From Bifidobacterium breve (GTDB taxonomy: Bacteria > Actinomycetota > Acidimicrobiia > Acidimicrobiales > Ilumatobacteraceae), in contig CAMBWL010000073.1 of NCBI GenBank assembly GCA_945871625.1, positions 1-5,233 of the forward strand: a DNA stretch of 5,233 nt, given 5' to 3'. Below the pieces are notes generated by a model that was given only the letters and a program-made list of their open reading frames with translations, was not told the origin of the DNA and ran no database searches. The position numbers were made by a program, and so were the translations under genes. Positions 1 to 5,233 of this stretch are shown piece after piece (positions within the stretch are counted from its first letter, which is position 1; every line of letters begins with the position of its first letter).

Positions 1-391
1 TATCGCGATTGTGACAGCCCTTGCACTGGCGACTGCCGCTGGTTCTTGCGCCGAAACGCCGCGAACCGCGACAAACTTCTGTCGACAACTGGCTCTAGAA
101 GTGCCAGCGATAACTCAGCCGTCGGCAACGGCAGCCGAAGTTTCGCAAATGCTTGATCGCTACAAACGACTGGGCAAAGTTGCGCCGTTGGAGATCGAAG
201 AAGACTGGAAGTCGCTGACCGAACTTCTAACCGTCGCATCTCGCGCCAACCCCAACGATGCCGAGAGCGTGCAGACCGTGATCGACATGTCTTACTCCAC
301 AGAAAAAGCGGCCGGCGCTGCAGCAAAATGGATACGCGAAACTTGCGGAGTCGACATCTCGACCGGGCTCAATGTCGGACCGACCCCGTAA
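1..391 (+). CDS. Small exported (probable lipoprotein) protein of unknown function, 5'-truncated by window edge
   Basis: The reading frame is open from the left edge to TAA at 389-391. A GTG at 11 could serve as a start, but the visible N-terminus (IAIVTALALATAAGSC) is the hydrophobic core of a signal peptide with no positively charged n-region, so I infer that the true start lies outside the window. The stretch ends in A-G-S-C, an acceptable though not ideal lipobox, which suggests a lipid-anchored protein facing the cell exterior. Counting from the GTG, the probable lipidated Cys is residue 13. Two further cysteines, C24 and C112, bracket the mature domain and could form a disulfide. The domain is about 110 residues, appears mostly helical (MLDRYKRLGKVAPLEIEEDW), and ends shortly after the second Cys. 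Small secreted proteins of this layout are common in actinobacteria and are mostly uncharacterised. I recognise no enzymatic motif. The gene runs toward clpP and its stop lies 27 bp from the clpP stop. Confidence 0.7.
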   Translation, partial: IAIVTALALATAAGSCAETPRTATNFCRQLALEVPAITQPSATAAEVSQMLDRYKRLGKVAPLEIEEDWKSLTELLTVASRANPNDAESVQTVIDMSYSTEKAAGAAAKWIRETCGVDISTGLNVGPTP

Positions 392-418
392 CGACTGTTA
401 TTAACTAGCGAACAATTG

Positions 419-1054
419 CTAGCGAATTTCTCCACGCTTGACGATCACTTTGTCAACCAAACCATAATCGCGCGCCTGCTCGGCGGTGAACCAACGATCT
501 CGCTCTGAGTCGGCTTGAATCTCTTCGAGTTTTCGACCCGAGTGATGCGCAGTAAGTTTTGCCATGCTCAACTTCGTGTAAGCAAGTTGCTCGGCTTGAA
601 TCGCGATGTCCGACGCTTGGCCACGCAAACCAGCCAATGGTTGGTGCATCATGATCCGCGCATTTGGCAACGTATATCGCTTGCCAGCCGCACCCGCGGT
701 CAACAAGAACTGGCCCATCGAAGCCGCAAGACCCAGGCACACGGTCGCTACATCGCACGATACGAATTGCATCGTGTCGTAAATCGCCATTCCGGCAGTC
801 ACCGAACCGCCTGGACTGTTTATATATAGCCAAATGTCGGCCTTCGGGTCTTCACCCTCAAGAAACAACAACTGCGCACAGACTTGGTTGGCGATCTCGT
901 CATTGACATCGGTGCCGAGCATGACCACGCGACTCTTGAGCAGTCGCACAAAAATATCACTGCGGGAATCGAATCCGCCCTCGAGGGCTACAGGAAGAAT
1001 ATTTGACATGCCTTGCAGGCTAGTGCGCGCACAACTATTGCCGACGGACGCCAC
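419..1054 (-). CDS. clpP: ATP-dependent Clp protease proteolytic subunit (ClpP1-like)
   Basis: Serine peptidase of family S14. It forms the barrel-shaped cytoplasmic protease that degrades unfolded or tagged proteins delivered by Clp ATPases. All family hallmarks are visible: [19 protein letters not shown] (oxyanion region), [11 protein letters not shown] with nucleophile Ser112, MMHQPL with His137, and ADSERDRWF with Asp186. The Ser-His and His-Asp spacings (25 and 49) equal those of Mycobacterium tuberculosis ClpP1, whose segments NDEIAN and ADIAIQAEQ also match closely. From the GTG at 1054 the protein has 211 residues. From an internal ATG at 1009 it has 196, and the triad becomes 97/122/171, the numbering of mature E. 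coli ClpP. The first 15 residues may therefore be a propeptide. Neither start has a usable Shine-Dalgarno (AAGG sits one base from the ATG), but a promoter-like -10 lies 8 bp before the GTG, which favours it. The GTG overlaps the end of the upstream PLP gene by 20 bp. ClpP identity is secure; the exact start is not. Confidence 0.96.
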   Translation of the reverse strand: MASVGNSCARTSLQGMSNILPVALEGGFDSRSDIFVRLLKSRVVMLGTDVNDEIANQVCAQLLFLEGEDPKADIWLYINSPGGSVTAGMAIYDTMQFVSCDVATVCLGLAASMGQFLLTAGAAGKRYTLPNARIMMHQPLAGLRGQASDIAIQAEQLAYTKLSMAKLTAHHSGRKLEEIQADSERDRWFTAEQARDYGLVDKVIVKRGEIR

Positions 1055-2345
1055 TAAAAATAATTATCACACGCTCATCGTCGGCGATTTCTTGGCGAAT
1101 CGCCAACAATCCCGCAAGCCCCGCCGCCCCGGTCGGGCTGACATCAACATTTGTCACACGATGCGCCAGCTCAAAACTCTCGTGCACCTGTGCTTCGCTC
1201 GCAACAACCGGCCAACCGCCACTGTCGACCATCGCATTGCAGGCACCGATCCAGTCATAAGTCTCGTCGTCCAAAATTCCGTCGGCGATTGAACTCGGTG
1301 TCGTTTCCCACGGCCACATGCACTGCGACCAGCGAGAACCCGCGTTGCGCGCTCCACCCGTTTTTTGTGCGATCAAAAATGCGCGAGCCAACGGGGCGCA
1401 TCCTTCGGTCTGCACCGCGTGCACTTTTGGTTTTGTCGCGCCTGCGAAAAAGCCGTTCGCCGCACAAGTCGCAAACGCGCCACCACCTGCCTGCACGAAC
1501 ATTCGGCTGAACAAAGCACCGTCAAGATCTTCGGCCACAACCGCCATCTCCCAACCAATCGTGCGACCACCATCTAGGCACCAAGCGTTTTCCGGCCCCT
1601 GCACCCCAAACGGAATCGCACCAGACGAAATCGCTTCGCGAAATCTATATACGCATGGATCACCAGGCGGATCAGTCGCGACTCTCGCGCATCGCACGGT
1701 GTTTGCATTCAACGAGTTCAATATCTTGATCGTCGCCGCATCAGAGTACTCAGGCACGAATACTTGAATCGGCCAGTTGACTGCACGTGCCAGCGTGCTG
1801 GCTGCAATCGCCGCGTTGCCACACGACGCAATCGCCAGTTGTGGTCGTTCACTTTGACTCCGCCACGGCGCTCGACCCACATGTTCGACGGCAATCAGAT
1901 GCAACAACTGGGCAAACAAATGTCGCGCTTTTTGCGAGCCGGCGACGTTATGTGTTTCATCTTTGATCCACACGCCACCCTGCTCGGTAAAATGCAGAGA
2001 CTTACTCAGTTCATCGTTGCGCAAAAAAGGCGTCGTACGAAAACCCGTACCTGCAACTTTGGCAACGGCATCGTCAAGATCCCGAATAATTTTCGTGCGT
2101 GATTCAAATTCGAGACCCAAGTTCGCGGCGAACGCATCCCAAGCCAAATATCGCTGAAACGCCACGAACGGGTTCGCATCGCCAGTCGAGCGCAACGGGG
2201 CGATCGCGTTTTCGATCTCCAGCACGTGGTGACGGTCGGTTTGACTCGAGTTCGGGCATCGCCACGAAAAAACCTGGCTAATCGAAACTCGGGTTTCACA
2301 CGCCGAACATCTCCAACCAGTTACGACGGGCGGCTGCGCGTTCAC
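1035..2345 (-). CDS. Threonine-synthase-like fold-type II PLP-dependent enzyme, substrate unknown
   Basis: A 436-residue cytoplasmic enzyme (no signal peptide or membrane segment) of the tryptophan-synthase-beta fold. The probable PLP Schiff-base lysine is Lys139 in [11 protein letters not shown], equivalent to the TGSFK segment of threonine synthase. SCGNAAIA (174-181) is the asparagine loop that contacts the PLP ring. VQAGGGA (284-290) sits where the phosphate-binding glycine loop is expected. [12 protein letters not shown] (403-414) and FSGV (430-433) complete the C-terminal cofactor pocket. The N-terminus has WRCSAC (Cys13, Cys16) and WRC (Cys30), like the zinc ribbon of many threonine synthases, but the fourth Cys is absent. 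GSQKARH replaces the usual GSFKDRG, so I do not call it true threonine synthase; related actinobacterial proteins are usually annotated only as PLP-dependent enzymes. The GTG start at 2345 has no clear Shine-Dalgarno. It begins 23 bp after the stop of the 514-residue PLP gene, and the two are probably co-transcribed. The stop lies within the first codons of clpP. Confidence 0.88.
   Translation of the reverse strand: MNAQPPVVTGWRCSACETRVSISQVFSWRCPNSSQTDRHHVLEIENAIAPLRSTGDANPFVAFQRYLAWDAFAANLGLEFESRTKIIRDLDDAVAKVAGTGFRTTPFLRNDELSKSLHFTEQGGVWIKDETHNVAGSQKARHLFAQLLHLIAVEHVGRAPWRSQSERPQLAIASCGNAAIAASTLARAVNWPIQVFVPEYSDAATIKILNSLNANTVRCARVATDPPGDPCVYRFREAISSGAIPFGVQGPENAWCLDGGRTIGWEMAVVAEDLDGALFSRMFVQAGGGAFATCAANGFFAGATKPKVHAVQTEGCAPLARAFLIAQKTGGARNAGSRWSQCMWPWETTPSSIADGILDDETYDWIGACNAMVDSGGWPVVASEAQVHESFELAHRVTNVDVSPTGAAGLAGLLAIRQEIADDERVIIIFSGVRRQ
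1063..1071 (-). promoter_or_regulatory. Candidate extended -10 promoter for clpP inside the upstream gene
   Basis: Read on the minus strand, TGT followed by GATAAT (1071 to 1063) matches an extended -10 element (TGn plus five of six bases of TATAAT). Eight bases (1062-1055) separate it from the GTG at 1054. Transcription would begin at or within about two bases of the GTG, giving a leaderless or nearly leaderless clpP mRNA. The element lies in the last codons of the threonine-synthase-like gene. I did not look for a -35 box here. The same layout occurs before the TTG start at 3913. This is an inference from motif and spacing only. Confidence 0.4.
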
Positions 2346-2368
2346 GGCTGCGATACCGCCACTGTCAA

Positions 2369-3913
2369 CTAATTTTTGGCGGCAACACGACGATTAAATT
2401 CGCCGATGAGGTCATCCCAAATCGGCAAATATTTTCTCAAGTCTCGCCAGAACGACTGCGAGCGGCGAGCTTCAAACACTTCGAGCGGTGTGCCTTGTTG
2501 TTCGACCCAGGTGTAATAGCCAAGATTAAAAATTCGCGTGCGATCCAGTTCGGTGCAATCAATCATCGCGTTGGTACCGACCGTGCCAAGGTGCTCGGCA
2601 AAAACTTCTGCTGCGTCAATCTCGGTAAACGAATCGTTGAATCTGCGGCTCAAAGTTTTGACTCTCTCACTCGGATAAAGATCCCCGCCGTCAGTAGCGA
2701 TCGTGATTAATGCATCATTCTCGCCCAGCCCGAGCAATTTCGCCGTCTTGATCGCCGCGATCACGTTGCAAATCGCCGAAAAACCAAAATGAGTCAGCGT
2801 CTCGACGATTTCTACAGGCACACCTTTTCGTTCTGCCAAATATCTGCAACCAGCATCAGTGTTGAACATCACGTCAAGTTCATCGGTCGCTCGATCTGAA
2901 ACGGCAACGACAACATCGGTGTTCATCACGTTGTGAATCAACGGTATGTGTTTGTCGCCGATGCCCTGAATGTTGTGCTCTCCAAAACCATTCTCAAGCA
3001 TCGTCGGGCACTCGAGTGCCTCAACTGCAACAATTTTTGTACCGTAATCATCTTTAAGCCTGTCACCGGCTCCAATCGTGCCCGCCGAACCAGTTGCCGA
3101 AGTAAACGCCGCGAGTCGCAACTTGCCACCGGTTGATTTGTTGACATGTTCAAAGACGTTCGCCAGTGCGCGACCCGTCACTTCGTAGTGGCCGGCATGG
3201 TTGCCGAACTCACAGAACTGATTGAAAATAAAATTCTTTGGATCAAGTTTCATTTCGTTGCATGCGTCGTAAATTTCTTTGACGTTGCTTTCGGTGCCGG
3301 GTGTGCGCACAACATCGCTCGGATCGCTCACCCATTTGTCAAGCCAATCAAATCTTTCTTTTGACATGCCTGCAGGCAACACCGCGACGCCACGCGAACC
3401 CATGATCCGACTTATCGCCACGCCACCGCGCGCATAATTGCCAGTCGACGGCCAAACTGCACGATGACGACCCGGGTCGAACTGCCCGGTAATAACTCGT
3501 GGCGCCAAACATGAATACGCGGCCAAAACTTTGTGCGCGGTGATCATCGGAAACCGATCACCGAACATCACGATGATCGGACTCTCAATACCGGTCAGAC
3601 TGCTCGGCAGTACAACATGGTCTGGCACCGCCACACGCTCGCCGCGCATGTTGTTGTACCAATGCACGCGAAACAAGTTTCGTGCGTCCGGGGCATTTTT
3701 GTCTACACCCTTCGCATAATCAGCATCGATCTTCGAAGGATCAGCGAGTTGCGCGAATGTCGGCAAAAAAACTTTGTTTTTTGCACAAAGCGCGATGCTG
3801 TTTTCAAGCGCTTGCTGGTCAACGATTTTGTCGGCAAGACCCAATTGCCCCGCCAATGCCGAGGTATCTAACTGACGCTTTGCACCCTGATGAGTCGTAG
3901 TTGATGAAGTCAA
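2369..3913 (-). CDS. Cysteine synthase/CBS-superfamily PLP-dependent enzyme, 514 aa, substrate unknown
   Basis: Soluble fold-type II PLP enzyme. The core resembles O-acetylserine sulfhydrylase and cystathionine beta-synthase: Lys128 in TAHKVLAAY is the likely Schiff-base lysine; [10 protein letters not shown] (155-164) is the asparagine loop; [12 protein letters not shown] (272-283) is the phosphate loop; [14 protein letters not shown] (311-324) matches the substrate-entry segment GxHxIQGIGxGFIP of CysK; NVIAAIK (383-389) and [11 protein letters not shown] (406-416) match the C-terminal core. At 514 residues it is about 200 longer than CysK. The excess is an N-terminal extension of about 100 residues and a C-terminal extension of about 95 (420-514) that shows no CBS-domain pattern. 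The family is often annotated loosely as cysteine synthase, but I know of no established reaction, so beta-elimination or replacement on a serine/cysteine-type amino acid is only an inference. The TTG start at 3913 is chosen because an in-frame TAA lies two codons upstream and a -10 element sits 7 bp away. It leads the minus-strand block. Confidence 0.9.
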   Translation of the reverse strand: MTSSTTTHQGAKRQLDTSALAGQLGLADKIVDQQALENSIALCAKNKVFLPTFAQLADPSKIDADYAKGVDKNAPDARNLFRVHWYNNMRGERVAVPDHVVLPSSLTGIESPIIVMFGDRFPMITAHKVLAAYSCLAPRVITGQFDPGRHRAVWPSTGNYARGGVAISRIMGSRGVAVLPAGMSKERFDWLDKWVSDPSDVVRTPGTESNVKEIYDACNEMKLDPKNFIFNQFCEFGNHAGHYEVTGRALANVFEHVNKSTGGKLRLAAFTSATGSAGTIGAGDRLKDDYGTKIVAVEALECPTMLENGFGEHNIQGIGDKHIPLIHNVMNTDVVVAVSDRATDELDVMFNTDAGCRYLAERKGVPVEIVETLTHFGFSAICNVIAAIKTAKLLGLGENDALITIATDGGDLYPSERVKTLSRRFNDSFTEIDAAEVFAEHLGTVGTNAMIDCTELDRTRIFNLGYYTWVEQQGTPLEVFEARRSQSFWRDLRKYLPIWDDLIGEFNRRVAAKN

Positions 3914-3965
3914 GGTTTACATTATGTCAAAATTGCAGACCAAAGCACTACTCTTACGACGCAAG
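3914..3965. promoter_or_regulatory. Divergent promoter region between the PLP operon and the tRNA
   Basis: This 52-bp spacer must hold the control signals for both directions. On the minus side there is a good -10 element (listed separately). On the plus side TACTCT (3949-3954) fits TAnnnT and lies 11 bp before the tRNA 5' end, which would put the start of transcription near 3961 and leave a short 5' leader for RNase P. No convincing -35 box pairs with it; GTCAAA at 3926-3931 has the right spacing but poor match. The two promoters would nearly overlap, so interference or shared regulation is possible. I see no clear operator palindrome. Confidence 0.3.
3921..3929 (-). promoter_or_regulatory. 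Extended -10 promoter for the 514-aa PLP gene, implying a leaderless TTG start
   Basis: On the minus strand, TGA followed by CATAAT (3929 to 3921) is an extended -10 element with five of six consensus bases. GTAAACC (7 bp) separates it from the TTG start codon at 3913. With the usual 6-7 bp between -10 and the first transcribed base, the mRNA would start at or one base before the TTG. No recognisable -35 lies 16-18 bp upstream, which extended -10 promoters can tolerate. The absence of a Shine-Dalgarno before the TTG is consistent with leaderless initiation, a frequent mode in actinobacteria. Confidence 0.5.
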
Positions 3966-4038
3966 GCCGACGTAGCCCAATGGCAGAGGCACGGCGCTTA
4001 GGACGCCGCCAGTGAGAGTTCGAGTCTCTCCGTCGGCA
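3966..4038 (+). tRNA. tRNA with UAG anticodon (Leu, CUA/CUN), class I fold with short variable loop
   Basis: A complete 73-nt cloverleaf. The acceptor stem is GCCGACG/CGTCGGC with all seven pairs and discriminator A73 (4038). U8 and A14 are present. The D arm has a 3-bp stem (GCC with GGC) plus a C13/A22 mismatch, and an 8-nt loop containing the G18-G19 pair. The anticodon arm is CGGCG/CGCCG with loop CTTAGGA, giving anticodon UAG and G37. The variable loop CCAGT has only 5 nt. The T arm is GAGAG/CTCTC with loop TTCGAGT. A15 and U48 can form the Levitt pair. CCA is not encoded (ACA follows the stem), so it must be added after processing. The anticodon predicts leucine and A73 is a known bacterial LeuRS identity base, but bacterial tRNA-Leu normally has a long class II variable arm. 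The tRNA identity is therefore less certain than the tRNA itself. Confidence 0.9.
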
Positions 4039-4044
4039 CAAAAT

Positions 4045-5073
4045 ATGCAACCTCGCACGACATCACAACTCGCAACACCGGCGGTGCTCGTCGATCTCGA
4101 CGCCCTAAATAGAAACCTGCGAACGATGTCACAGCGACACCCTGGTGCAAAATTGCGACCGCACACGAAAGCCCACAAGTGCACTCAACTCGCAGAATTA
4201 CAAATGCATTACGGACATAAAACTTTTACGTGCGCCACTCCTCGCGAAATAATCGGCATGGCCGCAGCCACGGTGGGCGAAGACTTGCTTCTTGCCAATG
4301 AAGTCGTTGATCATGACAGGCTCAGTGCGCTCGCCAAAGTTTCAGAAAATCTACGGGTGACAATCGCCGTTGATTCTGAATTCACGATCAATGCTGCTGA
4401 GCGTGCCGGGCTGCGTGATGTGCTGATCGATGTCAATGTTGGTCTAAAAAGATGCGGTATCGCCCCGGAACTCGCTGGTCAACTCGCCGACTTCGCGCGC
4501 AAAAAAAAGATGACGGTGCGTGGCGTCATGGGCTACGAGGGTCATCTGATGATGGTCGATGGTCATGACAAACGAAAACAACGTGTCGCCGAGTCGATGC
4601 AACTGCTAAAACACGCCGCAAAAGACGTGGGTGGCGAAATTATCTCTGCTGGCGGCACCGGCACTTTCGACATGCACGACGACACCGAGATCAACGAGTT
4701 ACAGGCCGGCTCTTATGCACTGATGGACACCCACTACGCCAAACTCGCTTTGCCTTTCGAACAGAGTTGTTTCGTCTTGGGCACCGTGATTTCGCAATCC
4801 AATAACTGGTCGGTCATCGATGTCGGTTTGAAGTCGCTCGGCATGGACCACGGCAACCCAACCGTCAATGGCTATGACGTCTTGTTTTGTTCAGACGAAC
4901 ATACGACGCTTGCACCAATCAAAGGCGCGAATACTGAAAAAATTTCTGTCGGCGAGAAACTACGCGTCATTCCCGCACATATCGACCCGACCATGGCGAT
5001 GCATGATTTTGCTCACATCATTCGTGGCGATGAAATCATCGACTCATGGTCGATCGACCTACGAGGCTGGTAA
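4045..5073 (+). CDS. D-threonine aldolase / D-serine dehydratase family protein (alanine-racemase fold, metal-dependent)
   Basis: A 342-residue cytoplasmic fold-type III PLP enzyme. Family members split D-threonine or D-allo-threonine to glycine and acetaldehyde, act on D-3-hydroxyaspartate, or dehydrate D-serine. The N-terminal alanine-racemase barrel opens with ATPAVLVDLDALNRN (10-24). RPHTKAHKC (38-46) holds the PLP lysine, Lys42. GYEGHLM (163-169) and SAGGTGTFD (201-209, phosphate binding) follow, then ELQAGSYALMD (218-228). The C-terminal metal domain has DVGLKSLGMDHGNP (259-272) and PAHIDPT (310-316). There His312 and Asp314 correspond to the H-x-D metal ligands of bacterial D-threonine aldolase, whereas eukaryotic D-serine dehydratase has H-x-C. 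The ATG at 4045 is preferred to an in-frame GTG at 4012, which lies inside the tRNA. Only 6 nt (CAAAAT) separate it from the tRNA 3' end and there is no Shine-Dalgarno, so co-transcription with the tRNA is likely. The 3' end overlaps rdgB by 15 bp. Confidence 0.9.
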   Translation: MQPRTTSQLATPAVLVDLDALNRNLRTMSQRHPGAKLRPHTKAHKCTQLAELQMHYGHKTFTCATPREIIGMAAATVGEDLLLANEVVDHDRLSALAKVSENLRVTIAVDSEFTINAAERAGLRDVLIDVNVGLKRCGIAPELAGQLADFARKKKMTVRGVMGYEGHLMMVDGHDKRKQRVAESMQLLKHAAKDVGGEIISAGGTGTFDMHDDTEINELQAGSYALMDTHYAKLALPFEQSCFVLGTVISQSNNWSVIDVGLKSLGMDHGNPTVNGYDVLFCSDEHTTLAPIKGANTEKISVGEKLRVIPAHIDPTMAMHDFAHIIRGDEIIDSWSIDLRGW

Positions 5074-5233
5074 TTCGCTCAGCCGTTTAGCCAACAGGCG
5101 AAAAGCGATTCCGCGATGTGAAAACTTGTGCTTTTCGGCGATGCTCATCTGGGCAAAAGTCCGACCATCACCAGCAGCAGGTACGAATACCGAGTCATAA
5201 CCAAAACCGCGATCACCTAGCTCGGCAACGCTG
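5059..5233 (-). CDS. rdgB: Non-canonical purine NTP pyrophosphatase (RdgB/HAM1 family), C-terminal 57 residues only
   Basis: Read on the minus strand, the frame entering from the right edge encodes 57 residues and stops at TAG (5061-5059). RdgB hydrolyses dITP, ITP and XTP to the monophosphate and pyrophosphate, keeping deaminated purines out of DNA and RNA. The segment carries the family's C-terminal signature: RGFGYDSVFVP (family consensus GFGYDPxFxP), then TFAQMSIAEKHKFSHRG, where the Lys and the His-Arg pair are substrate-contacting positions in E. coli RdgB. It ends with the usual short helix (AFRLLAKRLSEL). One visible oddity is Ser for the near-invariant Pro after GFGYD. The start and the N-terminal phosphate-binding motif lie beyond the window. 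The gene converges with the D-threonine-aldolase-type gene and the coding ends overlap by 15 bp, leaving no room for a terminator between them. Confidence 0.92.
   Translation of the reverse strand, partial: SVAELGDRGFGYDSVFVPAAGDGRTFAQMSIAEKHKFSHRGIAFRLLAKRLSELPAS

Noticed and set aside
404..426. Inverted repeat CTAGC/GCTAG plus direct repeat CTAGCGAA (405-412 and 419-426) between the convergent stops, considered as a bidirectional terminator
   Set aside because: The stem is only 5 bp with an 8-nt loop, there is no T-tract on either strand, and the second arm runs into the clpP stop codon. It is too weak to call.
834..1292. Open frames of 100-152 codons on the plus strand opposite clpP and the PLP genes
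   Set aside because: They are antisense shadows of well-supported genes and encode low-complexity, Arg/Ser-rich sequence with no recognisable motif.
2363..2368. TTGACA on the minus strand in the 23-bp gap before the 436-aa PLP gene, considered as a -35 box
   Set aside because: No -10 element follows at 16-18 bp, and the position would place transcription inside the gene; co-transcription with the upstream gene is simpler.
4012..4044. Upstream GTG start at 4012 extending the D-threonine-aldolase-type protein by 11 residues
   Set aside because: Those codons lie in the variable loop and T arm of the tRNA; the extension has no family similarity, and ATG at 4045 gives the normal family N-terminus.
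3966..4045. tRNA 3' end as an integration site for a mobile element
   Set aside because: No integrase, no second copy of the tRNA 3' sequence and no mobile genes are visible; the downstream gene is an ordinary metabolic enzyme.
3954..4184. Minus-strand open frame across the tRNA and the start of the following gene
   Set aside because: It is the reverse complement of a tRNA and a conserved CDS, and has no promoter or family similarity.
4501..4508. Run of eight A's in the D-threonine-aldolase-type gene, considered as programmed frameshift or slippage site
   Set aside because: The frame continues intact through family motifs on both sides (ARKKKMTVRG then GYEGH), and there is no alternative product in a shifted frame. 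At most it is a sequencing-error hotspot.

Overview
The window looks like bacterial chromosome of moderate GC content, probably from an actinobacterium. I infer this from three things. The ClpP resembles mycobacterial ClpP1 (identical spacing of the catalytic triad). The small exported protein at the left edge has a lipobox and two further cysteines, a layout common in actinobacteria. Two promoters are placed so that transcription would begin at, or within about two nucleotides of, a TTG or GTG start codon. None of these fixes a lineage, and no rRNA or other phylogenetic marker is present.

Layout from left to right. At 1-391 (+) is the 3' part of a gene for a small exported, probably lipid-anchored protein of unknown function. 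It converges on a three-gene block on the minus strand. Read in the direction of transcription, the block starts with a 514-residue fold-type II PLP enzyme of the cysteine synthase/cystathionine beta-synthase superfamily (2369-3913). Next, 23 bp on, is a 436-residue threonine-synthase-like fold-type II PLP enzyme (1035-2345). The last gene is clpP (419-1054), which overlaps the previous gene by 20 bp if its GTG start is used and may also have its own promoter inside that gene. A 52-bp divergent region (3914-3965) separates this block from a plus-strand unit: a tRNA with a UAG (Leu) anticodon (3966-4038), followed after only 6 nt by a metal-dependent D-threonine aldolase/D-serine dehydratase family gene (4045-5073). 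That gene overlaps the 3' end of a convergent rdgB (5059-5233, minus, cut by the window edge) by 15 bp.

How the genes may work together: three PLP enzymes of amino-acid metabolism lie next to each other, two of fold type II and one of fold type III acting on D-hydroxyamino acids. This hints at local amino-acid salvage or degradation, but neither fold-type II enzyme can be given a substrate from sequence. ClpP (protein turnover) and RdgB (nucleotide-pool sanitation) are housekeeping genes.

The most unusual item is the tRNA. It folds cleanly as a 73-nt class I tRNA with a 5-nt variable loop but carries a leucine anticodon, whereas ordinary bacterial tRNA-Leu has a long variable arm. I found no mobile element, CRISPR array, riboswitch or convincing terminator, and there is no gene-free stretch longer than about 50 bp.
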